A DNA stretch of 56,839 nt, taken from DASUTB01 sp036374835. Its GTDB lineage: Bacteria; Actinomycetota; Actinomycetes; Jiangellales; Jiangellaceae. Below are positions 1 to 8,600 of the stretch, in pieces; the stretch's first letter is position 1; every line of letters begins with the position of its first letter. Both the position numbers and the translations under genes were made by a program. Under the pieces are notes generated by a model that did no database searches, was not told the DNA's origin, and saw nothing but the letters and a program-made list of their open reading frames with translations. The stretch lies in contig DASUTB010000018.1 in assembly GCA_036374835.1 (NCBI GenBank), positions 1-56,839 of the forward strand, written 5' to 3'.

Positions 1-13
1 TGTTGTGCTGCAT
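1..13 (-). CDS. Start of a gene running off the left edge (4 codons seen)
   Basis: On the minus strand an ATG at 13-11 is preceded by GAGGAG with a 6-nt spacer, a good ribosome binding site, and the frame stays open (Met-Gln-His-Asn) to the window edge. Nothing can be said about the product. It would be transcribed in the same direction as the SnoaL-like gene upstream of it. Confidence 0.4.
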
Positions 14-89
14 GTCGGTCTCCTCAGCCCAAGGGATCGGTGGCTGAGTCCGACGTTATGGATCGGTTGGATTGACCACATCGGCGAAA

Positions 90-110
90 CCACCACAGAT
101 CACGTGGTGG
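90..110 (-). terminator. Hairpin after the SnoaL-like gene
   Basis: CCACCAC and GTGGTGG form a perfect 7-bp stem around a 7-nt loop, about 40 nt past the stop codon of the SnoaL-like gene and before the next start codon. There is no U-tract, which is common for actinobacterial terminators. Function is inferred from position. Confidence 0.4.
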
Positions 111-150
111 CCAATGGGTGATTCCACGGAGGCAGCCAGACGAACTGGAC

Positions 151-549
151 TCACCGATAGGCTGCGGCGATCGCGTCCGTTTCATGGAACTCGCGAAGCC
201 GGGAGACCTTGCCGTCGCGAATGGTCCACACCATCGCCCAGTCGGTGGCCCAGGACTTCCCCGTCGGCTGTGCGGTCAGCTGTTCGCTGCCGAGCACGAC
301 GACCTGGTTGTCCTGCGCGACGATCTCCGCCAGCTCGAACTTCCGATTGTCCCAGTCGATGCTGGTCACCAGGTTCGTTGCGAACCTGGTGAAGCCCTCG
401 TGGCCGCGATACGTGCCGACGAACGGGATCTCCGGCGGGCCCGGGAACTGGATCTCCACGTCGTCGGCAAGCATCCCGAGTACCGTCGGGACGTCGCCGG
501 CTCCGATCGCCTCGTAGACGTCCTGGACGAGCTTGACGTTTTGGTTCAT
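151..549 (-). CDS. SnoaL-like / NTF2-fold protein
   Basis: A 132-residue single-domain protein of the SnoaL-like polyketide-cyclase / NTF2 superfamily. The N-terminal helix (VQDVYEAIGAGDVPTVLGMLADDVEI), the central strand with the GTYRGHEG turn, and the C-terminal W-x-x-R-DGK-V-x-x-x-x-EFHET strand are typical of this cone-shaped fold. The family includes cyclases, isomerases and many proteins of unknown ligand, so no reaction is assigned. The start is the ATG at 549, which has AAGGAG 7 nt upstream; an in-frame start 11 codons earlier lacks such a site. The gene follows a LuxR-type regulator on the same strand after about 120 nt, and may be part of its response. Confidence 0.8.
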   Translation of the reverse strand: MNQNVKLVQDVYEAIGAGDVPTVLGMLADDVEIQFPGPPEIPFVGTYRGHEGFTRFATNLVTSIDWDNRKFELAEIVAQDNQVVVLGSEQLTAQPTGKSWATDWAMVWTIRDGKVSRLREFHETDAIAAAYR

Positions 550-670
550 GACGACTCTCCTTCGTGTGCGGTTGTCGATCACGACCGTATTGCGCGTGAG
601 AAGGCCAGCGCTTCCGGCGGATCCTGCAACGCAGCGAAGATGTGCGGCTACGGGAATTCCCGCAGAGCCG

Positions 671-2305
671 CTAGACGAGGCCGTGCCGGAAGGCGTATGC
701 AGTGGCGGCGGCGCGGTTGTGCAACCCGAGCTTGCGGTAGATGTTGCTCAGGTGTCGCTCCACGGTTTTGTCGCTGATGACGAGCTCGTCGGCGATCTCC
801 CGGTTGGTCTTGCCGGCCGCTGCACAGGTGAGGATCTGTCGTTCCCGCCGGCTCAGCCCGTCCGCACGCTTGTTGTGCTCCTTCGTTTCGGCGACGTCTG
901 CCAGCCGGGCGAGGTCGTGTGCGGCGCCGATCGACTCGAACGTCCGGCGCGCGGCCTCCCACTCCAGGGCAGCGGAGTCCTGGTCGCCGAGCCGCCGGCA
1001 CGCGAGCCCGACCAGGAGGCGCGTCCGCGCCGCCTGGTGCGGCGCGTCGAGTTCGTGCCAGGCGGCCAGTGCTGTGCGCAGGGTGACGAGTGCTGTACGG
1101 GGGTCGTCGTCGGCCAACTGCACTTTGCCGATGGCGGACGCGGCCTCGGCCCGAAGCAGTAAGGTGTCGCGTTCCTCGGCGAGCTTGGCCAGTTCGTCCG
1201 CGGCGGTCCGGGCGGTGCGAACGTCACCTGCGGCGAGCATGATCTCGACGCCCGCGGCGAGTACGTGATCCCGGGCGGACGCACCGGGCGGGTGCTCCAG
1301 CAGACGGCGGATCGTTGCGGTAGCGGCGTCGGTCCGCCCCTGGTCCAGCCGCAGCAGCGCGAGGCCCGGCTGCGGCTCGTATCCGTGGTTGTTCGCCTCG
1401 CGGTACGCCTGCTCGGCGGCACCGAGGTCGCCGCGCAGTCGCTGGAGTTCACCCAGCTGGTAGAAGGCCATGCCGATCGAGGGCTGCAACGGGTCGGCGA
1501 GTTGCTCACACGCGTCGTGAGCCACGCGCACGGCATCGGCCCAGTCGCCGCGCAGTTGCAGGATCTCCGAGCGGTGCACGAGACACTGCCCGCGGAACGG
1601 CACGAGGTCCGGCTGCGAATCGCACCAGTCGCTCAGCGCCGCGGTCCATTCCTGGGCTCGACGCAGGTCGAACGCGCGGCGGCACGCGAGCAGCGCGGCG
1701 CAGTAGACGATGCCGGTGACGATCGGGGACGTCTCACGCGTCGCGATGGCGACGATAGCTTCGTCGAGCCGTTCCATCGCCTCGGTGACGTTGCCCAGCT
1801 CGATAAGGGCTTTGCCCTGGCACAGCAGGCCGAACGTGGTCAGGTCGACGTCGCCGAAACGGACGGCGATGTCGGTGAGTCGGCGGCCGGTGTCGTACGA
1901 GCCGGCGGCATCACCCCGGCCAAAGTCCAGGAGCGCACGGATGACCAGCACGTATCCCTGCTCGACGCAGTGGCGCTCGTCGAGCAGCTTCTCGGCACGA
2001 GCGAGCCAGCCCTGGCTCTGCGCCGCCTCGCCGGCCAGGAGTAGGTTGTGCGACAGCCAGAACGCGCAGCGTGCGGCGCGTTCTGCGTCGCCGGCGTCCA
2101 CCAGGGCGCGATGGGCGCGCTTCCACGTCTGAATGGCCTCGTCCTCGCTACCGGTGAGATAGGCCGCTGTGGCCAGTCGCTCGAGGTCGCCCGACTGCAA
2201 TGGTGCGTCCGTATCGGCGGCGGCGAGCTTGGCGTAGGCGTCACCCCAGACCTGCCGGGCGAACGCGGTTCTGCCCTGAGCAAGGGTGTCGTCGGCCGTG
2301 GACAT
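671..2305 (-). CDS. LuxR-family regulator with tetratricopeptide-like repeats
   Basis: A 544-residue regulator. Roughly residues 1-470 are helical, Ala/Leu/Arg-rich repeats resembling TPR units, with no Walker A motif, so this is not a full LAL/MalT ATPase. The last 65 residues hold a LuxR/GerE helix-turn-helix: LSRREREIL-type start (here LSRRERQILTCAAAGKTNREIADEL), then VISDKTVERHLSNIYRKLGLHNRAAA. The C-terminal domain should bind DNA while the repeats sense a partner or ligand. GGAGCGGT stands directly before the ATG. The SnoaL-like gene lies downstream on the same strand. Its target genes cannot be read from sequence. Confidence 0.85.
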   Translation of the reverse strand: MSTADDTLAQGRTAFARQVWGDAYAKLAAADTDAPLQSGDLERLATAAYLTGSEDEAIQTWKRAHRALVDAGDAERAARCAFWLSHNLLLAGEAAQSQGWLARAEKLLDERHCVEQGYVLVIRALLDFGRGDAAGSYDTGRRLTDIAVRFGDVDLTTFGLLCQGKALIELGNVTEAMERLDEAIVAIATRETSPIVTGIVYCAALLACRRAFDLRRAQEWTAALSDWCDSQPDLVPFRGQCLVHRSEILQLRGDWADAVRVAHDACEQLADPLQPSIGMAFYQLGELQRLRGDLGAAEQAYREANNHGYEPQPGLALLRLDQGRTDAATATIRRLLEHPPGASARDHVLAAGVEIMLAAGDVRTARTAADELAKLAEERDTLLLRAEAASAIGKVQLADDDPRTALVTLRTALAAWHELDAPHQAARTRLLVGLACRRLGDQDSAALEWEAARRTFESIGAAHDLARLADVAETKEHNKRADGLSRRERQILTCAAAGKTNREIADELVISDKTVERHLSNIYRKLGLHNRAAATAYAFRHGLV

Positions 2306-2437
2306 ACCGCTCCGTTCTCGGGCGTGCTGTCACCATGAGCGTAGCGACTTGGCGCTGTACCGCACGTGAGGTGGCGGCCGAGATAGGCGTAATGATCGCG
2401 TCCTTCGAGCTGTGTGATGTCGCCCCACGGACATCGC

Positions 2438-3739
2438 CTAGTGGACGATTTTGGGTAGGTCGCGTCGCAGTGACCACGTGACGGCGAGGAGTGGCAGCAC
2501 GAGGAGCGCTGCGGCCAGGTTGAGTGCGCCATACCCGAAAGCCCCCATAATGAACCCGGCCAATGCGCCGCTGCCGGCAGCTGCCAGGCCCATCAGCAGG
2601 TCTGCCGCACCTTGCGCTGCAAGACGCTCGTCCGCCGGCACCGACTCGGAGAGCAACGTCGAACCGGCGACCATGGTCGCGGACCAGCCGAGGCCGAGGA
2701 GGAACAGCCCGACCGTCAGCGCCGCTGAGTGGCCGTGCGAGCTCGTTCCGCACAGCACCGTCGCGGCTAGCAGTGTGACGGCTCCGCCACAGGTCACCGC
2801 CAGTCTGCCGAAGCGGTCCGAAAGCCAGCCCATCACCGGTGCGAAGGCGAACATGCCGGCGACATGGATGCTGATGACGGCTCCGATGATGGTAAGCGAG
2901 GCGTGGCCGTGGTCCATGTGGATCGGCGTCATCACCATGACGGTCACCATCGCGGTGTTGCCCACCAGAACGGCCGCCAACCCGATCCGCGCACTCGGCG
3001 AAGACCGGATCACCGCCAACCCGGATCGTGGCGCACGTCTACTCTCAGCGGCCGGTGCCCGGCCGGGAAGCGTCCTGGCCAGCAGGAGCGGATCCGGCCG
3101 CAGGCCCAGCCAGGCGATCAACGCGGCGAGCGCCATGGCCGCAGTCCCGATCACGAGCGGACCCGCGAGCGGCTCGATCCCGACGAGTTCGCCCAGGCGG
3201 CCACCGGGACCGAAGAGGTTGGGGCCGGCAACCGAACCGATCGCGGTCGCCCACACGACGAGCGACAGCGTACTGGCGCTGCGCTCGGGCCTGGCAAGGT
3301 CGATCGCGCTGAATCGGGCCTGTAGTGTCGCGGTGGTACCACCACCGAACAGGCCCATGCCGACGGCGAGCAGCCAGAACTGCTGCAACTGCGCCGCGGT
3401 CAGCGCAAGAACGCCACCGCCTGCCGCGACTCCCAGCGCGGCGGTGAGCCCGGCGCGCCGGCCGAGTCTGGCGGACAGGCCGGCGGCCGGAACCGCCAGC
3501 AGCGCCGAGCCGAGCACCTGCGAACTTTGCACCAGACCGGCCAGGTCGGCCGAACCGAGCATGCGTGCGGCGAGCAACGCGCCGACCGCGACGCCGGTCG
3601 CGATGCCGAATCCGGCGAGAATCTGGATCGCGATGAGCGTCCGCAACGTTCGCCGCTGCACCGCGACCACGTCCAGGTTGATCGGGGACGCGAGTACGCC
3701 GACGGGAAGCCCGTCCGTGCCCGGTGCCTGTGTTGTCAT
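2438..3739 (-). CDS. MFS transporter
   Basis: A 433-residue integral membrane protein with about twelve hydrophobic segments, typical of the major facilitator superfamily. The loop after the second segment (AGLSARLGRRAG) and its counterpart in the second half (MGWLSDRFGRLAV) are the conserved MFS motif A in each six-helix half. Substrate is unknown; drug or metabolite efflux is the usual guess. An ATG at 3739 has GGGGTGG about 5 nt upstream and is preferred over the GTG three codons earlier. It stands alone on the minus strand between the LuxR gene and the methyltransferase. Confidence 0.85.
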   Translation of the reverse strand: MTTQAPGTDGLPVGVLASPINLDVVAVQRRTLRTLIAIQILAGFGIATGVAVGALLAARMLGSADLAGLVQSSQVLGSALLAVPAAGLSARLGRRAGLTAALGVAAGGGVLALTAAQLQQFWLLAVGMGLFGGGTTATLQARFSAIDLARPERSASTLSLVVWATAIGSVAGPNLFGPGGRLGELVGIEPLAGPLVIGTAAMALAALIAWLGLRPDPLLLARTLPGRAPAAESRRAPRSGLAVIRSSPSARIGLAAVLVGNTAMVTVMVMTPIHMDHGHASLTIIGAVISIHVAGMFAFAPVMGWLSDRFGRLAVTCGGAVTLLAATVLCGTSSHGHSAALTVGLFLLGLGWSATMVAGSTLLSESVPADERLAAQGAADLLMGLAAAGSGALAGFIMGAFGYGALNLAAALLVLPLLAVTWSLRRDLPKIVH

Positions 3740-3971
3740 GACTGCCACCCCACTTCGTCTCGAAGTAAGGCTCGTTGTTCGGCAGCCACCGCCTCATCGG
3801 GCTAATCGACCAACTTCGGGCGCTCGCACGTGGGTATTTCTATGCAGGTCAGCGGTATCCGTACGCGCAATTCGCCAGGGACGCCCGTCCTCCGGCAGGT
3901 CCGTGTGCGCCGCGCATGGTGAGGAACAATGACGACCACCGCCGTGGCGGCGCGAACCAAGGCGCCCGCTG

Positions 3972-4937
3972 CTAACGAGCTCGGCTTCCGATGTGGACGC
4001 TGCGCGCCTCGAGAACGTACAGATCATCGCGGTTGCCCAGCCAGGCGGGGTCATCCGGGTTCAGCAGCCGATCCCACGCCGCGACGTCCTCCGGCTCGAG
4101 CAGGTCCACCGAGCGCAGCCGTTCGACCCAGTGGGTGAACCGGTCGACGACGGTAGCGGTGTCGTCCGCGCCGAGTGGAGACGGCCGCTCGATCAAGGTG
4201 CTACGGCTGGTGACATCGCCCAGTCCGGCACGGCTCAGCGCGACGGTCCAGCCGTAGGGCATCGGCACGCTGTCCGGCAGTTCGGCGCGCATGGTCGCGA
4301 ACCAGCGATCGTGTGCGGCTTCGAGCCGCACTTCAAGGCCGGGCCGCCCGACACCGACATCCCACGGCAGGTGCCGCCCCTGTAATCCGCCTTCGGCCAG
4401 CGCCAACCGCCCACCGGGTGCGAGCAGCCCGGCCAATGCGTTTACTGTTGCCTGTTGGTCGCCGGCATGGTGGACGACGGCCGACGCCCAGATGACATCC
4501 GGCTCGTCGCCGAGGGCCACGGCGAGCGCTTCATCCCCGGCGGCAATGTCCACCTTGGCCAACCGAACCCGTGTGCCGTGGTCGGCCGCGGCCAGGTTCT
4601 GTTTGGCCGCCGCCAGAACCTCATCATCGCCGTCGACGGCGACGACCGCCGTTTCCGGCGACCCGGCCCTTGCCAGTGCTGCGGCCATACCCGCGCCACC
4701 GCACCCGACGTCGGCCAGCAGACGGTCGGTCGGGCGGACCAGCTCGGCGGCCATTGCCGCGTACCAGCCGGCATCGTCCCGTGCCGCCCGGGTGAGGTGC
4801 TCGGTGTGCTCGGCCCAGTCGATGTCGTAGCCGGTGTTCGAATGGCCCGGTGCCTCGGTCACGACCATCATTGTGCCGTAGCGCGTGGACGCGTCCGAAT
4901 GAGAATCGCCCGGGGGAGGGGTGTCCGGACGGCTCAC
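3972..4937 (-). CDS. Class I SAM-dependent methyltransferase
   Basis: About 321 residues with a Rossmann methyltransferase core: motif I is LLADVGCGGAGMAAALA, followed by the acidic end of strand 2 (VVAVDGDDEVL) and a DVIWASAVVHHAGD motif like that of small-molecule methyltransferases. Substrate is not apparent. The chosen GTG start overlaps the end of the lacI-family gene and has GGAG 9 nt upstream; a TTG three codons earlier overlaps the upstream stop, and an ATG lies 22 codons downstream. The overlap means it is translated from the sugar-transport operon message, so it may modify a product linked to that sugar. That link is inference. Confidence 0.75.
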   Translation of the reverse strand: MSRPDTPPPGDSHSDASTRYGTMMVVTEAPGHSNTGYDIDWAEHTEHLTRAARDDAGWYAAMAAELVRPTDRLLADVGCGGAGMAAALARAGSPETAVVAVDGDDEVLAAAKQNLAAADHGTRVRLAKVDIAAGDEALAVALGDEPDVIWASAVVHHAGDQQATVNALAGLLAPGGRLALAEGGLQGRHLPWDVGVGRPGLEVRLEAAHDRWFATMRAELPDSVPMPYGWTVALSRAGLGDVTSRSTLIERPSPLGADDTATVVDRFTHWVERLRSVDLLEPEDVAAWDRLLNPDDPAWLGNRDDLYVLEARSVHIGSRAR

Positions 4938-4942
4938 GTCCG

Positions 4943-6010
4943 TCAACTCCGCGGAGCACGCGCGCGCGGTATCACGTCCATCGGCGCCTCCGGCCGGTCG
5001 GCCGCACGTGTCGACTGGCGGACGATCAGGCGAGTCGCGAGCGGGGTGTCTTCGGTGACCCTGTCCGGCTCCTCGACCGAGACGAGCACTTTTTGCATAA
5101 TGAGCTCGCCCAGGGCGGCGAAGTCCTGCCGTATCGTCGTGAGCGGAGGCACGAGGTATCCCGATTCAGGAACGTCGTCGAAGCCGACGACGCTTACGTC
5201 CTCCGGGACGCGGATGTCACGTTCGCGCAGCGCGGAAAGCAGACCGATCGCCATGTGATCGTTCGCCACGAAAACGGCACTGCCCGGTCTTATGTCGAGC
5301 TCGAGACCAAGTGTGAACCCGCTCGCCGCGGTTCCCTCCCCGTGCAGCGGTTCGACGACCTCGAGCTGGCGAGCACCGAGCTCGTCACGCCAGCCGCGAG
5401 CTCGCTCGATCGTATCCGGGGCGCGGGTTGGCCCGGCGAGGTGGAGGATGCGGGTGTGCCCGAGCTCAGCGAGGTGGCGCACCGCGGAGCGGGCGCCGCG
5501 ATACTGATCGATCGAGACGAGACGTGGGCTGCGTCGTGCGGTCGCCGCAGCCGCGACCAGGGGAATGTTGAGGTCGAGAGCTTGCACGACGTCGAGGACT
5601 TCGATGTCGTTGACGACCACCACGATTGCGTCGACGCGTTGCCGCAGCAGCCCTTCGACGAGCGAGCGGATCCCGGTAGGGTCGATCTCGACCGCGGTCA
5701 CGGTGTCCACGTTGTACCGCGCAGCACGTGCCGCGACATTGAACTGGATGGCGGTCGAGGTCGGACCATAGTCCGAGACCGCGGGGACGATGAGACCGAT
5801 CGTCCTGGTACGACGGGTGACGAGGGCGCGTGCGGCCGGCGAAGGGCTGTACCGCAGCTGAGCGATCGCCTTCTCGACACGTGCTCGCGTCGCCGGTCTG
5901 ACGTTCGGCTGGTTGTTGATCACTCGCGACACGGTTTGGTGCGACACCCCCGCGAGCCGAGCGACGTCGAAGATGTTCGCAGCCTGTGTGCGTTCGTCTT
6001 CCTGGCTCAC
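4943..6010 (-). CDS. LacI-family transcriptional regulator
   Basis: A 355-residue LacI/GalR-type repressor. The N-terminal helix-turn-helix and hinge helix are clear (NIFDVARLAGVSHQTVSRVI, then RPATRARVEKAIAQLRYSPS), followed by a periplasmic-binding-protein-like effector domain ending in the DVSVVGFDDVPES and PLTTIRQDF motifs. The GTG start has GAGG 7 nt upstream and begins 9 nt after the second transport ATPase. It is the sixth gene of the sugar-uptake operon and is the natural repressor for the two operator-like palindromes near 12432-12478, which would make the operon autoregulated. The inducer is probably the transported sugar. Confidence 0.88.
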   Translation of the reverse strand: MSQEDERTQAANIFDVARLAGVSHQTVSRVINNQPNVRPATRARVEKAIAQLRYSPSPAARALVTRRTRTIGLIVPAVSDYGPTSTAIQFNVAARAARYNVDTVTAVEIDPTGIRSLVEGLLRQRVDAIVVVVNDIEVLDVVQALDLNIPLVAAAATARRSPRLVSIDQYRGARSAVRHLAELGHTRILHLAGPTRAPDTIERARGWRDELGARQLEVVEPLHGEGTAASGFTLGLELDIRPGSAVFVANDHMAIGLLSALRERDIRVPEDVSVVGFDDVPESGYLVPPLTTIRQDFAALGELIMQKVLVSVEEPDRVTEDTPLATRLIVRQSTRAADRPEAPMDVIPRARAPRS

Positions 6011-6019
6011 CGCCGTGCC

Positions 6020-7537
6020 TCACTCATCGGCGCCGTCCGGACGTGCCACAAGAGCCAGTAGTGAATCGACCGTGAGCTCATCGGAACGCACGGTGTCCAC
6101 GATGCGTCCGTCGCGGAGGATGGCTACCCGACTTCCCACCCGCAGTACTTCCTCCAGCTCAGCGGAGATGAACATCACCGATATGCCGTTGCCGGCCAGA
6201 TCACCGACGAGGTTCTGGATCTCGACCTTCGCGCCTACGTCGATGCCCCGCGTCGGCTCGTCGAGTACGAGCACCCGTGGCGACAGCGCGAGCATCCGGG
6301 CAAGCAGTACCTTCTGCTGGTTGCCGCCAGACAGTGTTCCCGCCGGTCGTTCCATGTCCGAGGGACGGATGTCGAGTGCCTCGATCCAGCTGGCCGCGAG
6401 CTCTCTTTGTCGCGACGAGGAGATGCGACGCATCAGCCCTCGTTCGGCCTGCAGGGCTAGCACGATGTTCTCCCGGACACTGAGTCCACCGATGATCCCC
6501 TCCGCGCGGCGGTTCTCCGAGGAATACACGACGCCCAGCGAGATCGCCTCATGTGGACGCCGCGGACGCTGCTGGGTGCCGGCGATGCGGATGATGCCCG
6601 CGTCGGGCCGGTCGATCCCGGTGATGGCCCGAGCGAGCTCGGTGCGGCCCGAGCCCAACAGTCCTGCTATGCCGAGCACCTCGCCTTCTCGAAGATCGAC
6701 GTCGGCATCTTCGATACCCGGGGGTGACGTTACACCGCGTGCACTGAGGTACGGCTCGGTCTCGGCGCTGGGCTGATCCGGGCGGGGCACCGAGGTGAGC
6801 GACGCGGCGCTGCGTCCGAGCATCGCCTGCACCAGGTCGATACGCAGCACCTCGCGAGTGAGGTACTCGCCAACGAGAGCGCCGTCGCGCAGCACTGTCA
6901 CTCTGTCGCAGATCTCGTAGACCTGGTCGAGGAAGTGTGACACGAACAGGACGGCGACACCCCTAAGCTTGAGCTCCCGGATGACGCGGAACAGCTCCGC
7001 CACTTCGTCGAGGTCCAGGCTGGACGTCGGCTCGTCGAGCACGAGCACTTTGACGTCGGACGAGATCGCGCGGCCGATCGCGACGAGTTGCTGCACGGCG
7101 AGCGAGTGCGTCCCGAGCCGGGAAGCAGGGTCGATGTCCAGCCCGAGCTCAGCGAGGGCCGAACTGGCGACTTCCCGCGTCCGGCGCCAATCGATCAGGC
7201 CGAAGCGCCGGGGCTCACGTCCGAGCACGATGTTCTCGGCCACCGAGATGTTGGGTGCCAGGTCGATCTCCTGATAGACCGTCCGTACGCCGGCCCGCTG
7301 CGCATCGTGCGGGGACGTGAACCGCACCTGCTCGCCATCGAGGCGCAGAACGCCGGCGTCCATCGGCAGCGCGCCGGTGATCGCTTTGATCAGCGTCGAC
7401 TTGCCGGCTCCGTTCTCACCCATGACGGAGTGCACCTCGCCCGGGAACAACCGGAAGTCGACCCCGTCGAGCGCTGCCTCGGCAGCGTAGCGCACGGTCA
7501 CCCCGGATGCCTCGAGGAGCGGCGTTGCCCCATCCAT
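6020..7537 (-). CDS. Sugar ABC transporter ATPase, second YtfR-like copy
   Basis: A 505-residue tandem nucleotide-binding protein of the RbsA/MglA/YtfR family. The first domain has Walker A GENGAGKST and Walker B VLVLDEPTSSLD, with a weak signature (THSLAVQQL). The second has the family's usual degenerate P-loop (GLLGSGRTE), an intact LSGGNQQK signature and VLVLDEPTRGID. It is the fifth gene of the operon, 43 nt after the second permease, and paralogous to the ATPase encoded at 9706-11253 across the whole length. Both copies look intact, so neither is an obvious remnant. It may pair with one permease or form a mixed ATPase dimer. Confidence 0.9.
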   Translation of the reverse strand: MDGATPLLEASGVTVRYAAEAALDGVDFRLFPGEVHSVMGENGAGKSTLIKAITGALPMDAGVLRLDGEQVRFTSPHDAQRAGVRTVYQEIDLAPNISVAENIVLGREPRRFGLIDWRRTREVASSALAELGLDIDPASRLGTHSLAVQQLVAIGRAISSDVKVLVLDEPTSSLDLDEVAELFRVIRELKLRGVAVLFVSHFLDQVYEICDRVTVLRDGALVGEYLTREVLRIDLVQAMLGRSAASLTSVPRPDQPSAETEPYLSARGVTSPPGIEDADVDLREGEVLGIAGLLGSGRTELARAITGIDRPDAGIIRIAGTQQRPRRPHEAISLGVVYSSENRRAEGIIGGLSVRENIVLALQAERGLMRRISSSRQRELAASWIEALDIRPSDMERPAGTLSGGNQQKVLLARMLALSPRVLVLDEPTRGIDVGAKVEIQNLVGDLAGNGISVMFISAELEEVLRVGSRVAILRDGRIVDTVRSDELTVDSLLALVARPDGADE

Positions 7538-7580
7538 CTGGTCATCATCCCGTATGAGTCGGAACGTTCAACGTACGGAG

Positions 7581-8600
7581 CTAGCGCCCGTGGTCGGCCC
7601 GGGTTACGATCAACCGTTGCACGACGATGAACAGCAGCAGCAGCGTACCGATGATGATGCGGGTCCACGACTGCTCGGCGCCCATGAACGAGATGATCGT
7701 CGTGATCGTCCCGAACACCAGCACACCGATCATCGAACCGATGACGTATCCGCTGCCTCCTGTGAGGATTGTGCCACCGATGACCACCGCGGCGACCGTG
7801 TCCAGCTCGGTCCCCACCCCGTTAAGCGGGTAGCCCGCGCCGGAGTATGCGGTCAATGTCAGCCCGGCCAGGCCGCCGCACGCACCGCTGATGACGTATA
7901 CCAGCACCTTGGTGCGTGCGACGTTGAGTCCCATCAGGTGAGCGGACTGCTCGCTGCCGCCGATCGCGTAGATCGTGCGGCCGAACCGCGTCCACTGGGT
8001 GAGGAAGATACCGATGGCGACGACGAGCAGCGCCGTTATCCCGGTCGGGGTGATATACCAGTCACCGAGCTGGAACCGAGAGGATTGGAGCCACAGGACC
8101 GCCGGGTCTTCCACTCGTATCGACGAGAGGCTGACCACGAACGCCAGCCCGCGTGCCAGGAACAACCCGGCGAGTGTGGCGATGAACGGCTGCACATCGA
8201 AGTACTGCACAAGGACCCCGAGCAGCAACCCGATGAGGGCGCCACCGCTGATCGTCACCGGAATGACGACCGCAGCGGGCAGGCCTTCGGCGAGCAGGCT
8301 CGCGCAAAGGATGCCGGTGAAAGCCATCACCGAGCCGACCGACAGATCGATGCCGCCGGTGAGGATGACCAGCGTCATGCCCACCGCGAGGATCACCAGA
8401 TACGCGTTGTCCAGCAGCAGCGCCGACAGGTTCGACGGTGTGACGAAGTTGCCGAAGTAGAACTGTGCTCCGGTGAGCAGCAGAAACAGGATCGCGAGCG
8501 CCGCGAACGTCGGCATGAGCGACGAGTGGCGGCTCATGAACGTGCGATAGGGCCCGGCGACGGCCGCCCGCAGCCTGGTCGGGGTCTCCGTAACGGTCAT
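7581..8600 (-). CDS. yjfF: Sugar ABC transporter permease, YjfF-like
   Basis: A 339-residue permease of the BPD_transp_2 (RbsC-type) family. Segments such as DNAYLVILAVGMTLVILTGGIDLSVGSVMAF and the later LDTVAAVVIGGTILTGG match the YjfF branch of the galactofuranose importer closely from memory. About nine hydrophobic helices are visible. Its ATG overlaps the stop codon of the first permease (ATGA), so the two subunits are translationally coupled and probably form a heterodimeric channel. The transported sugar is inferred only by family resemblance. Confidence 0.88.
   Translation of the reverse strand: MTVTETPTRLRAAVAGPYRTFMSRHSSLMPTFAALAILFLLLTGAQFYFGNFVTPSNLSALLLDNAYLVILAVGMTLVILTGGIDLSVGSVMAFTGILCASLLAEGLPAAVVIPVTISGGALIGLLLGVLVQYFDVQPFIATLAGLFLARGLAFVVSLSSIRVEDPAVLWLQSSRFQLGDWYITPTGITALLVVAIGIFLTQWTRFGRTIYAIGGSEQSAHLMGLNVARTKVLVYVISGACGGLAGLTLTAYSGAGYPLNGVGTELDTVAAVVIGGTILTGGSGYVIGSMIGVLVFGTITTIISFMGAEQSWTRIIIGTLLLLFIVVQRLIVTRADHGR

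Noticed and set aside
2451..3932. 493-residue + strand open frame
   Set aside because: It lies antisense to the MFS gene, has low-complexity Ala/Pro/Ser/Arg translation and no recognisable domain; long shadow frames are normal at this GC content.
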